This document shows positions 1 to 10,044 of a DNA stretch of 64,000 nucleotides, one piece after another (position 1 is the first letter of the stretch; the number at the start of each line of letters is the position of its first letter). The stretch is from positions 124,001-188,000 of the forward strand of contig UCMT01000027.1 in the NCBI GenBank assembly GCA_900473795.1, read 5' to 3'. The DNA is from Hyphomicrobiales bacterium. Lineage in GTDB: Bacteria; Pseudomonadota; Alphaproteobacteria; Rhizobiales; Rhizobiaceae. The translations under genes and the position numbers were made by a program. Below the pieces are notes generated by a model that was not told where the DNA came from, searched no databases, and saw nothing but the letters and a program-made list of their open reading frames with translations.

Positions 1-516
1 ATAGAGGCGGTGTTTTCCGTCAACGGCGGCGCGATCCGTGTCTGCTCGATCTATCTGCCGAACGGCAATCCGGTCGGAACCGAAAAATTTCCCTATAAAT
101 TGTCCTGGATGGATCGTCTCAGCGCCTTAGCGGAAAGTCGCCTCGCGCTGGAAGAGCCACTCATTCTCGCAGGCGACTACAATGTCATCGCCGAGCCGCA
201 CGACTGCTGGGACGTCAAGGTCTGGCAGAACGATGCACTGTTTCAGCCGCAGACCCGCCAGGCGTTTCGCCGCCTGGAAAATCTCGGCTTTACCGACGCC
301 GTCCGGGCGACGACGGACGCAGCGCCCCTCTATACATTCTGGGATTATCAGGCCGGATGCTGGCAGAAGAATTTCGGCATCCGCATCGATCACCTGATGC
401 TATCGCCGGAGGCGGCTGACAGGCTGGTTTCGACGGAAATCGAAAAGCATGTGCGCGCCTGGGAAAAGCCGTCGGACCATGTGCCGGTTGCGGCGGCATT
501 CAACTTCGCGGCCTGA
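1..516 (+). CDS. xthA: Exodeoxyribonuclease III, C-terminal part (5' end outside window)
   Basis: AP endonuclease/3'-5' exonuclease of the EEP (exonuclease-endonuclease-phosphatase) superfamily, used in base-excision repair. The frame is open from the first base, so the N-terminal third, including the first catalytic Glu, lies upstream of the window; about 171 residues are visible. Recognisable elements are the YLPNGNP strand, the GDYNV motif (catalytic Asp and Asn), the GIRIDH segment and the terminal SDHVPV motif (catalytic Asp-His pair). The stop is at 514-516, and the convergent exoR gene ends 16 bases further on. Identification is firm; which of the two rhizobial xth paralogues this is cannot be told. 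Confidence 0.93.
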   Translation: MEAVFSVNGGAIRVCSIYLPNGNPVGTEKFPYKLSWMDRLSALAESRLALEEPLILAGDYNVIAEPHDCWDVKVWQNDALFQPQTRQAFRRLENLGFTDAVRATTDAAPLYTFWDYQAGCWQKNFGIRIDHLMLSPEAADRLVSTEIEKHVRAWEKPSDHVPVAAAFNFAA

Positions 517-532
517 ACTTGGCTACCTGCGC

Positions 533-1330
533 TCAATCGCTGTCGAGATGAATGCTGTGAGACATGGCGATCGCGGTGCGGCGATCGTCTTCACCGGCGA
601 GTGAAAAGGCCTGCTCCTGAAGGGTTTGCAGCCAAGGCCGGTCCTTCGGCGAACACTGGTCGAGCGCGGCGGTCATATAGGCCAGTCCGCGTGCCGTCTG
701 GCCTTCCTGGAAAATCACATTGCCGAAAACGCCCATTGCGCCGGCATGGCCGTTCTTGCGGGCGCGATTCAGCCATTTCTTTGCCTGCTGGACGTTAACG
801 CTGCCGCCATCACCGGCAAGAAGCATCTTTGCCAGCTGGAACTGCGCCTCGGCGACACCGAAGGTCGAGGCAGCCTGGAAATAGAGCTGGCGGGCCTGAC
901 TGAGATCACTCTTGATCGGACTGTCCGGAATGCCACGACGGTAGTAACCGGCAAGCGAAATCAGCGCGTTGACGAAGTAGCCGGTATCCTCGGACCCCGG
1001 TTCGACACCCTTTTCGGCAATTTCGCTGTAAATCTTGAAGGCTTCGAGGTCATTTTCCGCCACGCCGTCGCCATAGGCATACATGTTGGCCAAGGCCCAG
1101 CGGGAGCCGGTATGACCTTTTTCGGCGGCATAACGATAGGCTTCGACCGCCTCATCCTTGCGGCCGTTCTTGTAAGCGGAGAAACCGAATTTGAAGAGTG
1201 CGAACGGACCGGATTCCTTGGTGACACCGGCATTCGGATCAAAGGCGTAGGCCGCGCGGCCTTGTGCGGTCAGCGCGAGCGCAACACTCAAAACAAGAAA
1301 CGTCAACGACCGGTAACCGCGTATCAGCAT
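533..1330 (-). CDS. exoR: ExoR, periplasmic Sel1-repeat regulator of exopolysaccharide and motility
   Basis: 265-residue exported protein. A hydrophobic signal sequence covers about residues 6-28 (cleavage near AAYA-FDP), followed by tandem Sel1-like TPR repeats (for example the GHTGSRWALANMYAYGDG and AEAQFQLAKMLLAGDGG stretches). Sequence and length match rhizobial ExoR. In S. meliloti and Agrobacterium, ExoR binds the sensor ChvG/ExoS in the periplasm and holds the ChvG-ChvI system off; acid-triggered proteolysis of ExoR releases it, raising succinoglycan and lowering motility (family knowledge). It is convergent with xthA and stands alone, with a 640-base upstream region. The ATG at 1330 is the only sensible start because the signal peptide begins there. 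Confidence 0.93.
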   Translation of the reverse strand: MLIRGYRSLTFLVLSVALALTAQGRAAYAFDPNAGVTKESGPFALFKFGFSAYKNGRKDEAVEAYRYAAEKGHTGSRWALANMYAYGDGVAENDLEAFKIYSEIAEKGVEPGSEDTGYFVNALISLAGYYRRGIPDSPIKSDLSQARQLYFQAASTFGVAEAQFQLAKMLLAGDGGSVNVQQAKKWLNRARKNGHAGAMGVFGNVIFQEGQTARGLAYMTAALDQCSPKDRPWLQTLQEQAFSLAGEDDRRTAIAMSHSIHLDSD

Positions 1331-1969
1331 GATAGTCTATATCTTCCGTTCAATCCCAAGAGCTGGCCAAAGCCAGTCCGAACGAGATCCCTGTCGCCAA
1401 CGCTGCGACAGACGGCGGCATTTCGCCCATTGCCAATCTGTCCATTCATCCCGGCAGTTTCCCAACTGTAGTCAGCGTTTCCGGCAAGAGTACGGCTTGC
1501 CCCCCGCAACCTCCAGGCGCTCGCACCGCCACGCCCGTCGAACGGCCTGAGGGGCCGTGTCGAAGCCATGTAACGTCACGGGAAGCCTGGAATTTTTCGA
1601 AAACGCGATGACTCATCTTACCTCAAACGCCGCATGCTCAAAACTTCTTTGCAGGTTTGTCAAGCTCATCGGTGCTCCCTGTTTGTGGCGGGAAATAGAC
1701 ACAATCGCCCCTCGCCCGATTGCCGCAAACTATAGAAAAAATGTGTTGCTGAATCGTCACAATTCCCGAGGCGGGAAATGGAAAAAATTCAAGGCGCACC
1801 GGTGAAATTCTTTGGAGGTGGAAACACAGGACGCGGAAAAACAATCACTCGGCCCGGAACGCGACAGTAGAGGTGCCCGTTGCAGAGACGTAGGTGCGCT
1901 CCAATTCGTACGGAGCGCAAACAAAAAGGCCCGATGCGAACACCGGGCCTTTCTGCTGTTCCTGGATGG
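1331..1969. other. Intergenic region upstream of exoR
   Basis: About 640 bases between the exoR start and the 3' end of the porin gene. It should hold the exoR promoter and leader. The only structure I can point to is the porin terminator at its right end. A 30-codon frame on the plus strand (ATG 1778-1780, stop by about 1870) is open, but I see no strong ribosome site or family resemblance, so it is not called as a gene. Confidence 0.5.
1923..1952 (-). terminator. Rho-independent terminator of the FadL-type porin gene
   Basis: Inverted repeat of nine bases, 1925-1933 (AAAGGCCCG) against 1944-1952 (CGGGCCTTT), with a 10-base loop. The run of A on the plus strand at 1923-1927 gives a U tract on the minus-strand transcript, so it terminates leftward transcription about 18 bases after the porin stop codon. 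Confidence 0.8.
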
Positions 1970-3196
1970 TCAGAACTTGACCTTCAGCGATGTGGAAATG
2001 GCACTGACGAGGTCGGTGTCGAAATCATACTTCACTTCGTCGCCGACCGAGCTGCCGCTCGTCAGGACGCCGATGGCGCCAGCGAGCCTCAGCTCGACAT
2101 TTTCGGTCGGGTTGTAGGATACGCCGGTTCCGAGCGTCCATGTGTCGGTCTGGTTGCCGTAGCCGTGGCTGGTACCACGATCCCAGGTCAGGCTCGCAGC
2201 AGCACTCCATTGGTCGTTGAACTTGTGGCCAACACCGCCCGAAACGGTCCAGCCGTCACGATAGAGAAGCGTCAGGCTCGTCGGAAGGTTACGTGGATCC
2301 AGCGTGCTGTCCGGCGTGATACCGACGACCTGCAACTGGCTCCAGTCCGTCCACTTGACCGAACCGAAGACGAGCCAGTCGGGGGCGACACCGGTCTGAA
2401 CCTTGAGCTCCAGGGAGTCCGGCATTGAAGCGAAGCTGGATACGTCATACTTGGTGCCCGGAACAAAGCCACCAACCCCGTTCGGAAGGAGAACCTTGGT
2501 CAGGTCGATCGTTCCGCCCAGATTGTCGAGATCCACGGCGCTATTGTAGACGAGGCTCGCACGGAATGCATATTCCGGAATTTCGTAGGCTGCGCCAGCG
2601 CGCCAACCCCAGCCGCTGCCTTCCAGGTCGAGGCGGCCAACGCCGTCAAAGCCCGGAGCCAGGATCGGGGTTACGAGGCGTTCCTTGAAGCCGCTGACTT
2701 CCTGGTAGAAGCCACCGCCGATGATGCGGAACTGACCCCTGCCGGCATCCCACTTGTACGAGCAGGTTGCGGCGTAGTTGTCGCTCTCGATCTTCGTTTC
2801 GATATTGTCGTTGGCGCCCGCCCAGTTTGCGCCGGGATTGGTGTGCGCACCCCAGGGCTGCGAATAATCGGCCATGCAGTCCACGCTGTCGCCGAGCGCA
2901 GCCTTGAATCCGATCCGCGGTACCCAATAGCCCTCTGTCTCGCCCACGCCGTTGGTCTGGCCGCCGCCAATACCATCTGAACCAACGCCATTTGCGAGAT
3001 TGGTATCCACGACATTGTTGAGTTCGCGCTGCGGGTTGACGTAGGTTGCCGCAGCCTCAGCGGCATAGGTCGACGGATCGAACAGCAGGTCGATATTGTA
3101 GCCGCCCCGCTCGAGACCGCTGGCGCTCGCCGCCGTTGTGCTAAGCAAGACGACGACCGCCGCCGTCATCGCCGCCTTGATTTTGTTGTGAGCCAT
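1970..3196 (-). CDS. FadL/OmpP1-family outer-membrane transport protein
   Basis: 408-residue predicted outer-membrane beta-barrel of the FadL (OmpP1/TodX) family, which takes up long-chain fatty acids and other hydrophobic compounds. A signal peptide of about 25 residues (VVVLLSTTAASA) precedes a mature N-terminus beginning SGLERGGYNIDLLFDPS. Aromatic/glycine-rich alternating strands follow, and the chain ends in ...LKVKF with the terminal Phe typical of barrel proteins. The ATG at 3196 is preferred over an in-frame start at 3241 because a good ribosome site (GGGGAGGAA) sits just upstream. It is a single gene with its own terminator and an AT-rich upstream region. The substrate cannot be read from sequence. 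Confidence 0.85.
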   Translation of the reverse strand: MAHNKIKAAMTAAVVVLLSTTAASASGLERGGYNIDLLFDPSTYAAEAAATYVNPQRELNNVVDTNLANGVGSDGIGGGQTNGVGETEGYWVPRIGFKAALGDSVDCMADYSQPWGAHTNPGANWAGANDNIETKIESDNYAATCSYKWDAGRGQFRIIGGGFYQEVSGFKERLVTPILAPGFDGVGRLDLEGSGWGWRAGAAYEIPEYAFRASLVYNSAVDLDNLGGTIDLTKVLLPNGVGGFVPGTKYDVSSFASMPDSLELKVQTGVAPDWLVFGSVKWTDWSQLQVVGITPDSTLDPRNLPTSLTLLYRDGWTVSGGVGHKFNDQWSAAASLTWDRGTSHGYGNQTDTWTLGTGVSYNPTENVELRLAGAIGVLTSGSSVGDEVKYDFDTDLVSAISTSLKVKF

Positions 3197-3633
3197 CCGT
3201 TCCTCCCCTGAACACAAATCAGTGGTCGGCGCGCACGCCAACCGCTCGAAAACGAGTATCGACTGCGAACGCTTAATGGCAAATACCCAGGTTTCGGGGC
3301 CGGAGGGCAGGAAATCACGAAAAATTTACGTAAGAAAATCTGCAATGCGGAAAAATTGACAAAAATCAGGATAAAATTTCTCCAGGTTTCTAATCATAGA
3401 TATTTTTTGGAATAATTTTTCATAAATGTAACCGAGTGTCACATCGACACAACAATGCCGCTTTTTGACTCCGTGGCGCCTTGATAACGAAATATGTGAC
3501 ACGAAAGGTCGCTAGCCGCCCCGACAAGGGTATCATCGCGCACTTTGCTTCGCATAAAGAGAATCAAACAGTCGTGAAAAAGGCGGCAAATGCCGCCTTT
3601 TTCAATCCAAAGAAGTCCGTATGACCTTGATCG
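3197..3633. other. AT-rich intergenic region between the FadL porin and valS
   Basis: 437 bases. The part from about 3320 to 3440 is markedly AT-rich with several A/T runs, unlike surrounding DNA, and probably holds the leftward porin promoter. The right end contains the valS terminator. No open reading frame of note. Confidence 0.5.
3577..3604 (-). terminator. Rho-independent terminator of valS
   Basis: Perfect hairpin AAAAAGGCGGC - AAAT - GCCGCCTTTTT just downstream of the valS stop. The leading A run gives a U tract on the minus strand. The symmetrical A/T runs mean it could act in both directions. Confidence 0.85.
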
Positions 3634-6474
3634 TCAGCTGGCGTCCGATACCCGTGCCAGTGCCACACCAAGCGACGCCTTCTGCACATCAAGCTCAGCC
3701 AGGCGCTCTCGCTCCGCCTCAACGACATCGGGCCGAGCATTGGCGACGAACTTTTCGTTCGACAGCTTGCCAAGGATGCGTTCGCGTTCCTGATCGACTT
3801 TGCCGATCGCCTTTTCAAGCCGGGACTTCTCGGCGCCAAGGTCGATGAGGCTGCCGAGCGGCAGGCAGACCGTCGCCTCGCCGACAACGATTTGGGCGCT
3901 GCCCTTCGGCGCTGTTGCCGCAAGGTCAATTGCGTCGACGCGCGCAAGCCGGCGGATAGCAGCCGCATGGCTCTGCAGGCGCTCTTTGGTCAAAAAGCTG
4001 GCTCCGACGACGACGAGGGGTGCGATCGCGGCCGGCGGGACGTTCATCTCCGAGCGCACCGAACGGATGCCCGATACCAGGTCGATCAGCCAGTTGATTT
4101 CGCCTGCTGCGGCATCATCCGCGTAGGACGCGGCCGGCCATTCGGCATGGCAAAGAAGTCCGTCGCGCGTCTTGCCCTCACCTGCAGTCTGTGCCCAAAG
4201 CTCCTCAGTCATGAACGGCATGAATGGATGCAGAAGCTTGTACGTCTCGTCGAGGACATAGGCGACACAGGCCTGTGATTCCGCCTTTGCAGCCTCGTCC
4301 TCGCCACCAAAGACGGGCTTCAGCAGCTCGAGATACCAATCGCAGAACTGATTCCAGACAAAGCGGTAGAGGCTGCCTGCCGCCTCGTTGAAGCGGTAGC
4401 TTTCGATCGCCTCGGTGACATCGCGGATGGTGCGCGACAGTTCGGTCAGGATCCAGCGGTTGATCGTCAGGGAGCAGGTTTCCGGAACGAACTTCGGATC
4501 GTTGGCAACGCCGTTCATGCCGGCAAAGCGCGTCGCATTCCAAAGCTTCGTGCCGAAATTGCGGTAGCCGGCGATGCGGGCCGGATCGAGCTTCACGTCG
4601 CGCCCCTGCGCCGCCATGATCGCCAGCGTGAAGCGCAGCGAGTCGGCGCCGTATTCGTCGATGAGCTCCAACGGGTCGATGACGTTGCCCTTGGACTTCG
4701 ACATCTTCTGGCCGTTCTTGTCGCGGACCAGCGCATGCACATAGACGGTGTGGAAAGGCTCGACGGGGGTACCGTCCGCATCCTTCATGAAATGCAAGCC
4801 CATCATCATCATGCGGGCGACCCAGAAGAAGATGATGTCAAAACCCGTCACCAGAACGTCGGTCTGATAGTATTTGCCGAGTTCCGGAGTCTTGTCAGGC
4901 CAGCCGAGCGTCGAAAAAGGCCAGAGCGCCGAGGAGAACCAGGTGTCGAGCACATCCTCATCCCGGGTGAGAATTTCGCCCGGACGGAAGTTCTCGAGCA
5001 GATCCTCGACATAGGCCTTCATCGGGCCTTCATGCGAGAGATAATGCTGGATTGCGGCATGAAGCGCTTCTTCCTCCGTCTTTTCGACGAAGACCTGACC
5101 GTCCGGTCCGTACCAGGCCGGAATCTGGTGCCCCCACCAGAGCTGACGGGAAACGCACCAAGGCTGGATGTTTTCCATCCATTCGAAATAGGTCTTTTCC
5201 CAGTTCTTCGGGACGAAGTTCGTGCGGCCTTCGCGCACAGACGCGATCGCGGGCTTGGCGAGCGTCTTGGCATCGACATACCACTGCTCCGTCAGCCGCG
5301 GCTCGATCGGAACGCCGCCGCGGTCGCCATGCGGGATCGTATGCTTGTGCGGCTCGATCTTGTCGAGCAGCCCCCGCTCTTCGAACATCGTAACGATCAT
5401 CTTGCGCGCAGCAAAACGCTCCACGCCGTCAAGCTTGGAAATCAGAGCTTCGAGATCATGGCCCGACGGCAATTCGTGGAGGAAATCCTCATTGCCGGCC
5501 AACGTCAAATGACCATCAATGGTCAGGATGTTGACCTGCCGGAGGTGGTGGCGCTTGCCGACATCGAAGTCGTTGAAGTCATGCGCCGGCGTCATCTTGA
5601 CCGCACCGGTGCCTGCCGTCGGGTCCGGATACTCGTCGGCAACGATCGGAATCCGCCGTCCGATGAGCGGCAGAACGACATGCTTGCCGATAATGGACTT
5701 GTAGCGCTCGTCGCTCGGATGGACCGCAACGCCGGTATCGCCGAGCATGGTTTCCGGCCGCGTCGTCGCGACGACCAGATAGTCGCGCGCTTCCCAATCG
5801 GTCGGCTTGCCATCCTCGTCAAAGGCGATGGGATGCTGGTAGGTGACGCCGTCTTCCAGCGGGTAGCGCAAGTGCCAGAGGCTGCCGGTGACTTCGACCT
5901 GCTCGACCTCGAGGTCGGAAATCGCCGTCAGAAGCTTCGGATCCCAATTGACCAGCCGCTTGTCCTTGTAGATCAGGCCGTCCTTGTAGAGAGAAACGAA
6001 GACTTCGAGAACAGCCTTCGACAGGCCCTCATCCATCGTGAAGCGTTCACGAGACCAGTCGCAAGAGGCGCCAAGCCGCTTTAGCTGGTTGAAGATCAGA
6101 CCGCCCGATTCGGCCTTCCATTCCCAAACCTTGTCGATGAAGGCCTCGCGGCCCATCTCGCGGCGGTGCTGTTGCCGTTCCATCAGTTGCCGCTCGACGA
6201 CCATCTGGGTGGCGATGCCGGCATGATCCATGCCCGGTTGCCAAAGCACATCCCTGCCGCGCATGCGCTCGAAGCGCACCATGATGTCCTGCAGCGTATT
6301 GTTCAGCGCGTGGCCCATGTGCAGCGAGCCGGTAACGTTCGGCGGCGGAATGACGATGCAGAAAGTCTCGGCACCCGGTTTTGCACCCGCGCCGGCGCGG
6401 AAGGCGTCCTCGTCATCCCAGATCTTGGCGATGCGGGGTTCGACAGCGGCGGAATCATAGGTTTTTTCAAGCAT
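3634..6474 (-). CDS. valS: Valyl-tRNA synthetase
   Basis: 946-residue class I aminoacyl-tRNA synthetase that charges tRNA-Val and edits mischarged Thr. The HIGH motif is HMGH at residues 52-55 within [13 protein letters not shown]. The KMSKS loop is at residues 590-594. An editing (CP1) domain lies between them, an anticodon-binding domain follows, and a C-terminal coiled-coil tRNA-binding arm is visible in the last 70 or so residues (rich in Glu, Lys and Arg). Length matches the bacterial family. It lies downstream of popZ on the same strand, as in other alphaproteobacteria. Long open frames on the opposite strand are shadows of GC-rich coding. Confidence 0.97.
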   Translation of the reverse strand: MLEKTYDSAAVEPRIAKIWDDEDAFRAGAGAKPGAETFCIVIPPPNVTGSLHMGHALNNTLQDIMVRFERMRGRDVLWQPGMDHAGIATQMVVERQLMERQQHRREMGREAFIDKVWEWKAESGGLIFNQLKRLGASCDWSRERFTMDEGLSKAVLEVFVSLYKDGLIYKDKRLVNWDPKLLTAISDLEVEQVEVTGSLWHLRYPLEDGVTYQHPIAFDEDGKPTDWEARDYLVVATTRPETMLGDTGVAVHPSDERYKSIIGKHVVLPLIGRRIPIVADEYPDPTAGTGAVKMTPAHDFNDFDVGKRHHLRQVNILTIDGHLTLAGNEDFLHELPSGHDLEALISKLDGVERFAARKMIVTMFEERGLLDKIEPHKHTIPHGDRGGVPIEPRLTEQWYVDAKTLAKPAIASVREGRTNFVPKNWEKTYFEWMENIQPWCVSRQLWWGHQIPAWYGPDGQVFVEKTEEEALHAAIQHYLSHEGPMKAYVEDLLENFRPGEILTRDEDVLDTWFSSALWPFSTLGWPDKTPELGKYYQTDVLVTGFDIIFFWVARMMMMGLHFMKDADGTPVEPFHTVYVHALVRDKNGQKMSKSKGNVIDPLELIDEYGADSLRFTLAIMAAQGRDVKLDPARIAGYRNFGTKLWNATRFAGMNGVANDPKFVPETCSLTINRWILTELSRTIRDVTEAIESYRFNEAAGSLYRFVWNQFCDWYLELLKPVFGGEDEAAKAESQACVAYVLDETYKLLHPFMPFMTEELWAQTAGEGKTRDGLLCHAEWPAASYADDAAAGEINWLIDLVSGIRSVRSEMNVPPAAIAPLVVVGASFLTKERLQSHAAAIRRLARVDAIDLAATAPKGSAQIVVGEATVCLPLGSLIDLGAEKSRLEKAIGKVDQERERILGKLSNEKFVANARPDVVEAERERLAELDVQKASLGVALARVSDAS

Positions 6475-6548
6475 TCTGAAGCCAAACTTGCTGATTGATA
6501 TGGGTGGTTTGTAAATCCGAACGAGGCATTGGTGTCAACAATAACAGC

Positions 6549-6581
6549 AAAAAAGCCGCCAGTGCGATTGCTGGCGGCTTG
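6549..6581 (-). terminator. Rho-independent terminator of popZ
   Basis: GCCGCCAG (6555-6562) pairs with CTGGCGGC (6571-6578) across an 8-base loop. Six A residues at 6549-6554 on the plus strand give the U tract of the minus-strand transcript. Confidence 0.85.
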
Positions 6582-6602
6582 GCGTCGGAAACTTTCTGTG
6601 TT

Positions 6603-7472
6603 TTAGCGCCGCGGACCGCGCGCGACGCGCTCGATTTCTTCACGCACGAGACGCTCCACGAGCGTCGGCAGGTTGTCGTCGAGCCATTCCTGCAGCATCG
6701 GCCGCAGCATATCCTCGGCGATTTCGTCGAAGGAACGGCGGGCACTGCTATCGATGGCGAGGGCCAAATCCCCAAAGGACCGGGCGACCTGTTCGCCGAC
6801 GGCTGGTGAAACGAGGGCGGCAACCTCCCTTTCAGCGACAACGGCAAGCGGCTGGCTTTGCACGGCCGGCTCCGAAACAGCCGGCGACTGCGCCTTGGTG
6901 TCCCGAACATCGCGCTTTTCTTCCGCTGCCGCCGCGGGCTGTGGGAAAACCACGGCGGGCGTCACCGCGGCAGTTTCTGCGTCCGACGCACCAGTTGCAG
7001 GTTGGGATGCAACGACCGGCGCCATGCGTGACGTCACAAGCGGGCTGTCCAACTTTACCGCTGCATTGCCTGCAGCCTCCGGCGCCCGAAGCGGCGCGGC
7101 ATGTCGCTCGGATGCCGCGCGGACACGCGCTGCGACATCGGCAAGAGATTGCGGTGGCGTCGCGACGGAAACGGCAGGCATTGCACTGTCCCGCTGTGGC
7201 TCCTGCGATTGATGCTCCGCGGGCGCCGAAGGCCGTTGTACCTCCGCCTCGAATTCCGCAACCAGCACTCCGTCGTCGATCGTCAGGTGAATGTCTTCGA
7301 CACTGTCGTCGTCATAGGTGACATCGGAACGATAGCCTTCGTCAGAGGCGGGACCGAGGTCGTTGGCGGGAAACCCGGGTATGCCCGGTTCATTGCTTTC
7401 GATGATCTTTCGAATGGACGCGAGAATCTCGTCCATCGAAGGTTCACGCGCTACATTGGGTTGTGCCATCAT
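6603..7472 (-). CDS. popZ: PopZ-like pole-organising protein (DUF2497)
   Basis: About 289 residues. The N-terminal EPSMDEILASIRKIIE motif and the C-terminal helical block (SFDEIAEDMLRPMLQEWLDD... followed by VERLVREEIERVARG) are the conserved ends of the PopZ/DUF2497 family. The 150-odd residues between are low-complexity, rich in Pro, Ala, Glu and Val, as expected for the disordered linker. PopZ self-assembles into a polar matrix; in Agrobacterium it marks the growing pole and is needed for division (family knowledge). Its position immediately upstream of valS matches Caulobacter and Agrobacterium. The start is one of two adjacent ATGs (7472 or 7469) behind GGGGAT; upstream in-frame extension looks non-coding. 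Confidence 0.88.
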   Translation of the reverse strand: MMAQPNVAREPSMDEILASIRKIIESNEPGIPGFPANDLGPASDEGYRSDVTYDDDSVEDIHLTIDDGVLVAEFEAEVQRPSAPAEHQSQEPQRDSAMPAVSVATPPQSLADVAARVRAASERHAAPLRAPEAAGNAAVKLDSPLVTSRMAPVVASQPATGASDAETAAVTPAVVFPQPAAAAEEKRDVRDTKAQSPAVSEPAVQSQPLAVVAEREVAALVSPAVGEQVARSFGDLALAIDSSARRSFDEIAEDMLRPMLQEWLDDNLPTLVERLVREEIERVARGPRR

Positions 7473-7629
7473 TATCCCCGTGTTCTGCGGTCGCGTTTGA
7501 TCGAAACATTGCCGCGCAGTCGTTGACGCGAACTGTATGCGAGTCCGGCGCCGAAAAAAACGACGCGAATCATCAAGTTGGATTCTTGCACAGATTTGTT
7601 CGCAGCGGCACCCGCTGCCAATGAACAGG

Positions 7630-7662
7630 AAAGCCGCGCGTCCAATTCTGGCGCGCGGCTTT
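7630..7662 (-). terminator. Hairpin downstream of tolC
   Basis: Eleven-base stem AAAGCCGCGCG (7630-7640) with CGCGCGGCTTT (7652-7662) and an 11-base loop, located 35 bases after the tolC stop. The U tract is short on the minus strand, so termination is likely but not as clear as for neighbouring hairpins. Confidence 0.65.
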
Positions 7663-7697
7663 CGCAAAATTTACAACGGCTGAGTCAGGCGTGCGGA

Positions 7698-9071
7698 TCA
7701 GCGGCCGTCGACGGTTCGCAATCCGAACCACTTGTCCTTGACGGCCTCGTAATGTTCCTCAGCGCGATATTCGGCAACCTGCAGGCCCTGGCTCTTGATC
7801 GTAAGCCGTCCCATCGCAGCCAGAAGGGAATAGCTGGCGACAACGGCGTTGCGCTGCGACGATACCAGGCTTTCCTCTGCGGCCAACACGCTCTGCTGGG
7901 CATCGAGCACGTCGAGCGTCGTGCGTTGGCCCACCTTGCGCTCTTCGATGACGCCGTCCAAGGCCATGTTTGCAGCATTCACCTGCGACCGGTTGGCGGA
8001 AATGTTTGCCAGTGCCGCCTCGAGTTGTGCATGGGCGCTGACGATTGTCTGCTGAACGTCCGCACGGGCGGAATCGACGAGGATACGCTGCTGACCCAGC
8101 CGTTCCTTGGCCTGGCGGATCTGACCATATTCCGCGCCACCCTGGTAGAGCGGGATTTCGAGCCGGGCGGTGACGCTGGCTGTGGTGCTGTCGAGATTCG
8201 AGCCGGGCTCGTTGCCAGTGCTGCGCGTGAGAGCACCTTGAACGACGACCCCCGGCAACATCGTGCCTTCGGCAGATTTCACTCTATAGCCCGCCGCATC
8301 GACGTTGTACTGGGCAGCAGCGATGGACGGATGCTCGCGCAGACCGGTGGCCACCGCCTGGTCCAGGCTTTTCGGCAGGGCCTTCGACGCGGGCGACGGC
8401 TGCTTGATTCCCTTCGGCGCATCGCCGACGATCTGTACATAAACCGCTTCGCTCTCTTTCAGCTGGGCCACTGCGTTGACGAGCAGGGCCTGCGCATTGG
8501 CCAGTTCGGCTTGCGCCTGACTGACGTCCGTTCGCGTGCCCTCGCCGACATCCAGCCGCGCCTCGGCGGCATTCAACTGCTCCTTGAGGAAGGCCAGATT
8601 CTGTTTGCGGATGGACACGATCCGCTGATCGCGCGCAATATTCGCGTAGGATTGCGCGGCCGCCAGCAGGATGGAAATCTCGTTAGCCTTGAGCGTTTCG
8701 CGGCTGGAGAAGACGGTCGCTTCGGCAGCCCTGACATTGTTCAAGGTCTGAAAACCATCGAAAACCTGTTGCGTAATGGTGATGCCGGCCGAGCCGTCAT
8801 GAAAATCCAGCGGTCGCGGAATAAATTCCTGATCAAGCCGCGTCAATGTTCCGGTAGCCGTTGCCGCTATCCGCGGCCGATAGCCGGCCTTGGCGATCGG
8901 CACACCTTCATCGGTGGCGCGAAGCCCGGCACGAACGGCATTCAGGTCCGGGTTGTTCTGATAGGCTTTCTCCATCGCGCCATAGATGGTTTCGGCGGAA
9001 ACGGCATACGGCAGGAGCGACAAGGCGGTGGACAGGGCTGCTGCCGCAGCTGTTCTATGGAAAATCGACAC
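7698..9071 (-). CDS. tolC: TolC-family outer-membrane efflux/secretion channel
   Basis: 457-residue TolC family protein, the trimeric outer-membrane duct used by type I secretion systems and RND pumps. A GTG start at 9071 is preferred (GGAG nine bases upstream) and gives a clean signal peptide ending VSAETIYGAMEKAY. Two internally similar OEP repeats follow, with the typical NNPDLNAVRAGL, LKANEISILLAAAQSYANI, VGEGTRTDVSQAQAELANAQ and VGQRTTLDVLDAQQSVLAAEE helical hairpin segments. No pump or ABC partner is adjacent, so it is probably shared by several exporters, as in S. meliloti. The RTX protease later in this window would need such a channel. Confidence 0.93.
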   Translation of the reverse strand: MSIFHRTAAAAALSTALSLLPYAVSAETIYGAMEKAYQNNPDLNAVRAGLRATDEGVPIAKAGYRPRIAATATGTLTRLDQEFIPRPLDFHDGSAGITITQQVFDGFQTLNNVRAAEATVFSSRETLKANEISILLAAAQSYANIARDQRIVSIRKQNLAFLKEQLNAAEARLDVGEGTRTDVSQAQAELANAQALLVNAVAQLKESEAVYVQIVGDAPKGIKQPSPASKALPKSLDQAVATGLREHPSIAAAQYNVDAAGYRVKSAEGTMLPGVVVQGALTRSTGNEPGSNLDSTTASVTARLEIPLYQGGAEYGQIRQAKERLGQQRILVDSARADVQQTIVSAHAQLEAALANISANRSQVNAANMALDGVIEERKVGQRTTLDVLDAQQSVLAAEESLVSSQRNAVVASYSLLAAMGRLTIKSQGLQVAEYRAEEHYEAVKDKWFGLRTVDGR

Positions 9072-9378
9072 AATCTCTACTCCGGTAAGGAAGCTGGTGT
9101 ACCAGACCTTCCCAGTTTGGCAAAGCGACGGCATCCCGGACTGCCCGGAAAGCCTAACGTCCTGCATTCGACCGACGGAGGCTTCCACAAGCGACCGACC
9201 GCTCCCGCTCTTATCATCCCCGAGCAACTTTTAGAAACCCCTAATTTGACGTATCGACAACCGCCCCCTCCCTCTCCAACGGCACACATTGAAGAGAAAC
9301 GGACATCACGTTGCCAAATCGCAACATTGCAATTTGCGGGTTCACAATCAGATGTTGAGGCCCCTCAGCAAGAGGCTA
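9072..9378. other. Intergenic region between tolC and the PCMT-family gene
   Basis: 307 bases. Expected to hold the leftward tolC promoter. I see no gene and no convincing terminator for the methyltransferase gene whose 3' end is at its right border. Confidence 0.4.
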
Positions 9379-10044
9379 TCAAAAGACGAATTCGCGGACA
9401 AGCCGGAAGCCCGGCAGTGGCTTCACCGCTGTATTGAAGGCCAGCCGCTCCGAGGTGATCCCATTTTCATGGAGGAAGACTTTGGCTCGAGAGGCATTGC
9501 CGGAGCCGACCACGGCGACAAGGCGGCCGCCGTCACTCAACTGCGCGAAGAGGGAATCAGGGACCGTCTCGACGGCGCCGTGGACGAAGATCACATCATA
9601 TGGCGCGGCGGCCGCATGGCCCTTTTCAAGATCATCCGTGGCGATCGAGACGTTCAGGTAGCCGAGACGGGCAAGCGTTTCGGTCGCCTCGGAGGCAAGT
9701 GCGGCATCACTTTCGAGCGCCACGACCGAAGCGGCAAGCGTCGAAAGGATCGCCGACGCGTAACCCGTACCACAGCCTATTTCGAGAACCTTGTCGGTCT
9801 TGGTAACCGAAGCCAACTGCAGGAGCTTTGCCAGCGGCGATGGCTCCATCAGGTAGCGCCGTTCGGACGCGCCGCTTGCCGGCAGCTCGATATCTGTGTC
9901 GATATAGGCGAGCGGCTTCATCGCGGCAGGTACGAACTCTTCCCGCGGGACCGATAGAAATGCCGAGAGAACGGCATGCGACGTCACATCCGTGGTGCGG
10001 ATCTGGTTATCGACCATCTTGATGCGTGCTGCTTCGAAATTCAT
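9379..10044 (-). CDS. Protein-L-isoaspartate O-methyltransferase family protein
   Basis: 221-residue SAM-dependent methyltransferase of the PCMT family. It starts MNFEAARIKMVDNQIRTTDV, followed by the PREEFVP block and a SAM-binding loop VLEIGCGTGYAS around residues 86-97. The later segment PYDVIFVHGAVETVPDSL fits motif II. True PCMT repairs isoaspartyl residues in aged proteins; the rhizobial members next to tolC are a divergent subgroup, so the substrate is uncertain. The ATG at 10044 follows AGGCAGG; an alternative ATG lies 15 bases upstream. Confidence 0.82.
   Translation of the reverse strand: MNFEAARIKMVDNQIRTTDVTSHAVLSAFLSVPREEFVPAAMKPLAYIDTDIELPASGASERRYLMEPSPLAKLLQLASVTKTDKVLEIGCGTGYASAILSTLAASVVALESDAALASEATETLARLGYLNVSIATDDLEKGHAAAAPYDVIFVHGAVETVPDSLFAQLSDGGRLVAVVGSGNASRAKVFLHENGITSERLAFNTAVKPLPGFRLVREFVF

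Noticed and set aside
1778-1870. 30-codon frame upstream of exoR with a Gly-rich sequence
   Set aside because: Too short, weak ribosome site and no family known to me. Left as unannotated intergenic sequence.
4735-6084. 449-codon open frame on the plus strand across valS
   Set aside because: It is fully antisense to valS, whose motifs are intact, and reads as Arg/Asp/Val-rich sequence without any family resemblance. Such frames are common on the opposite strand of GC-rich genes.
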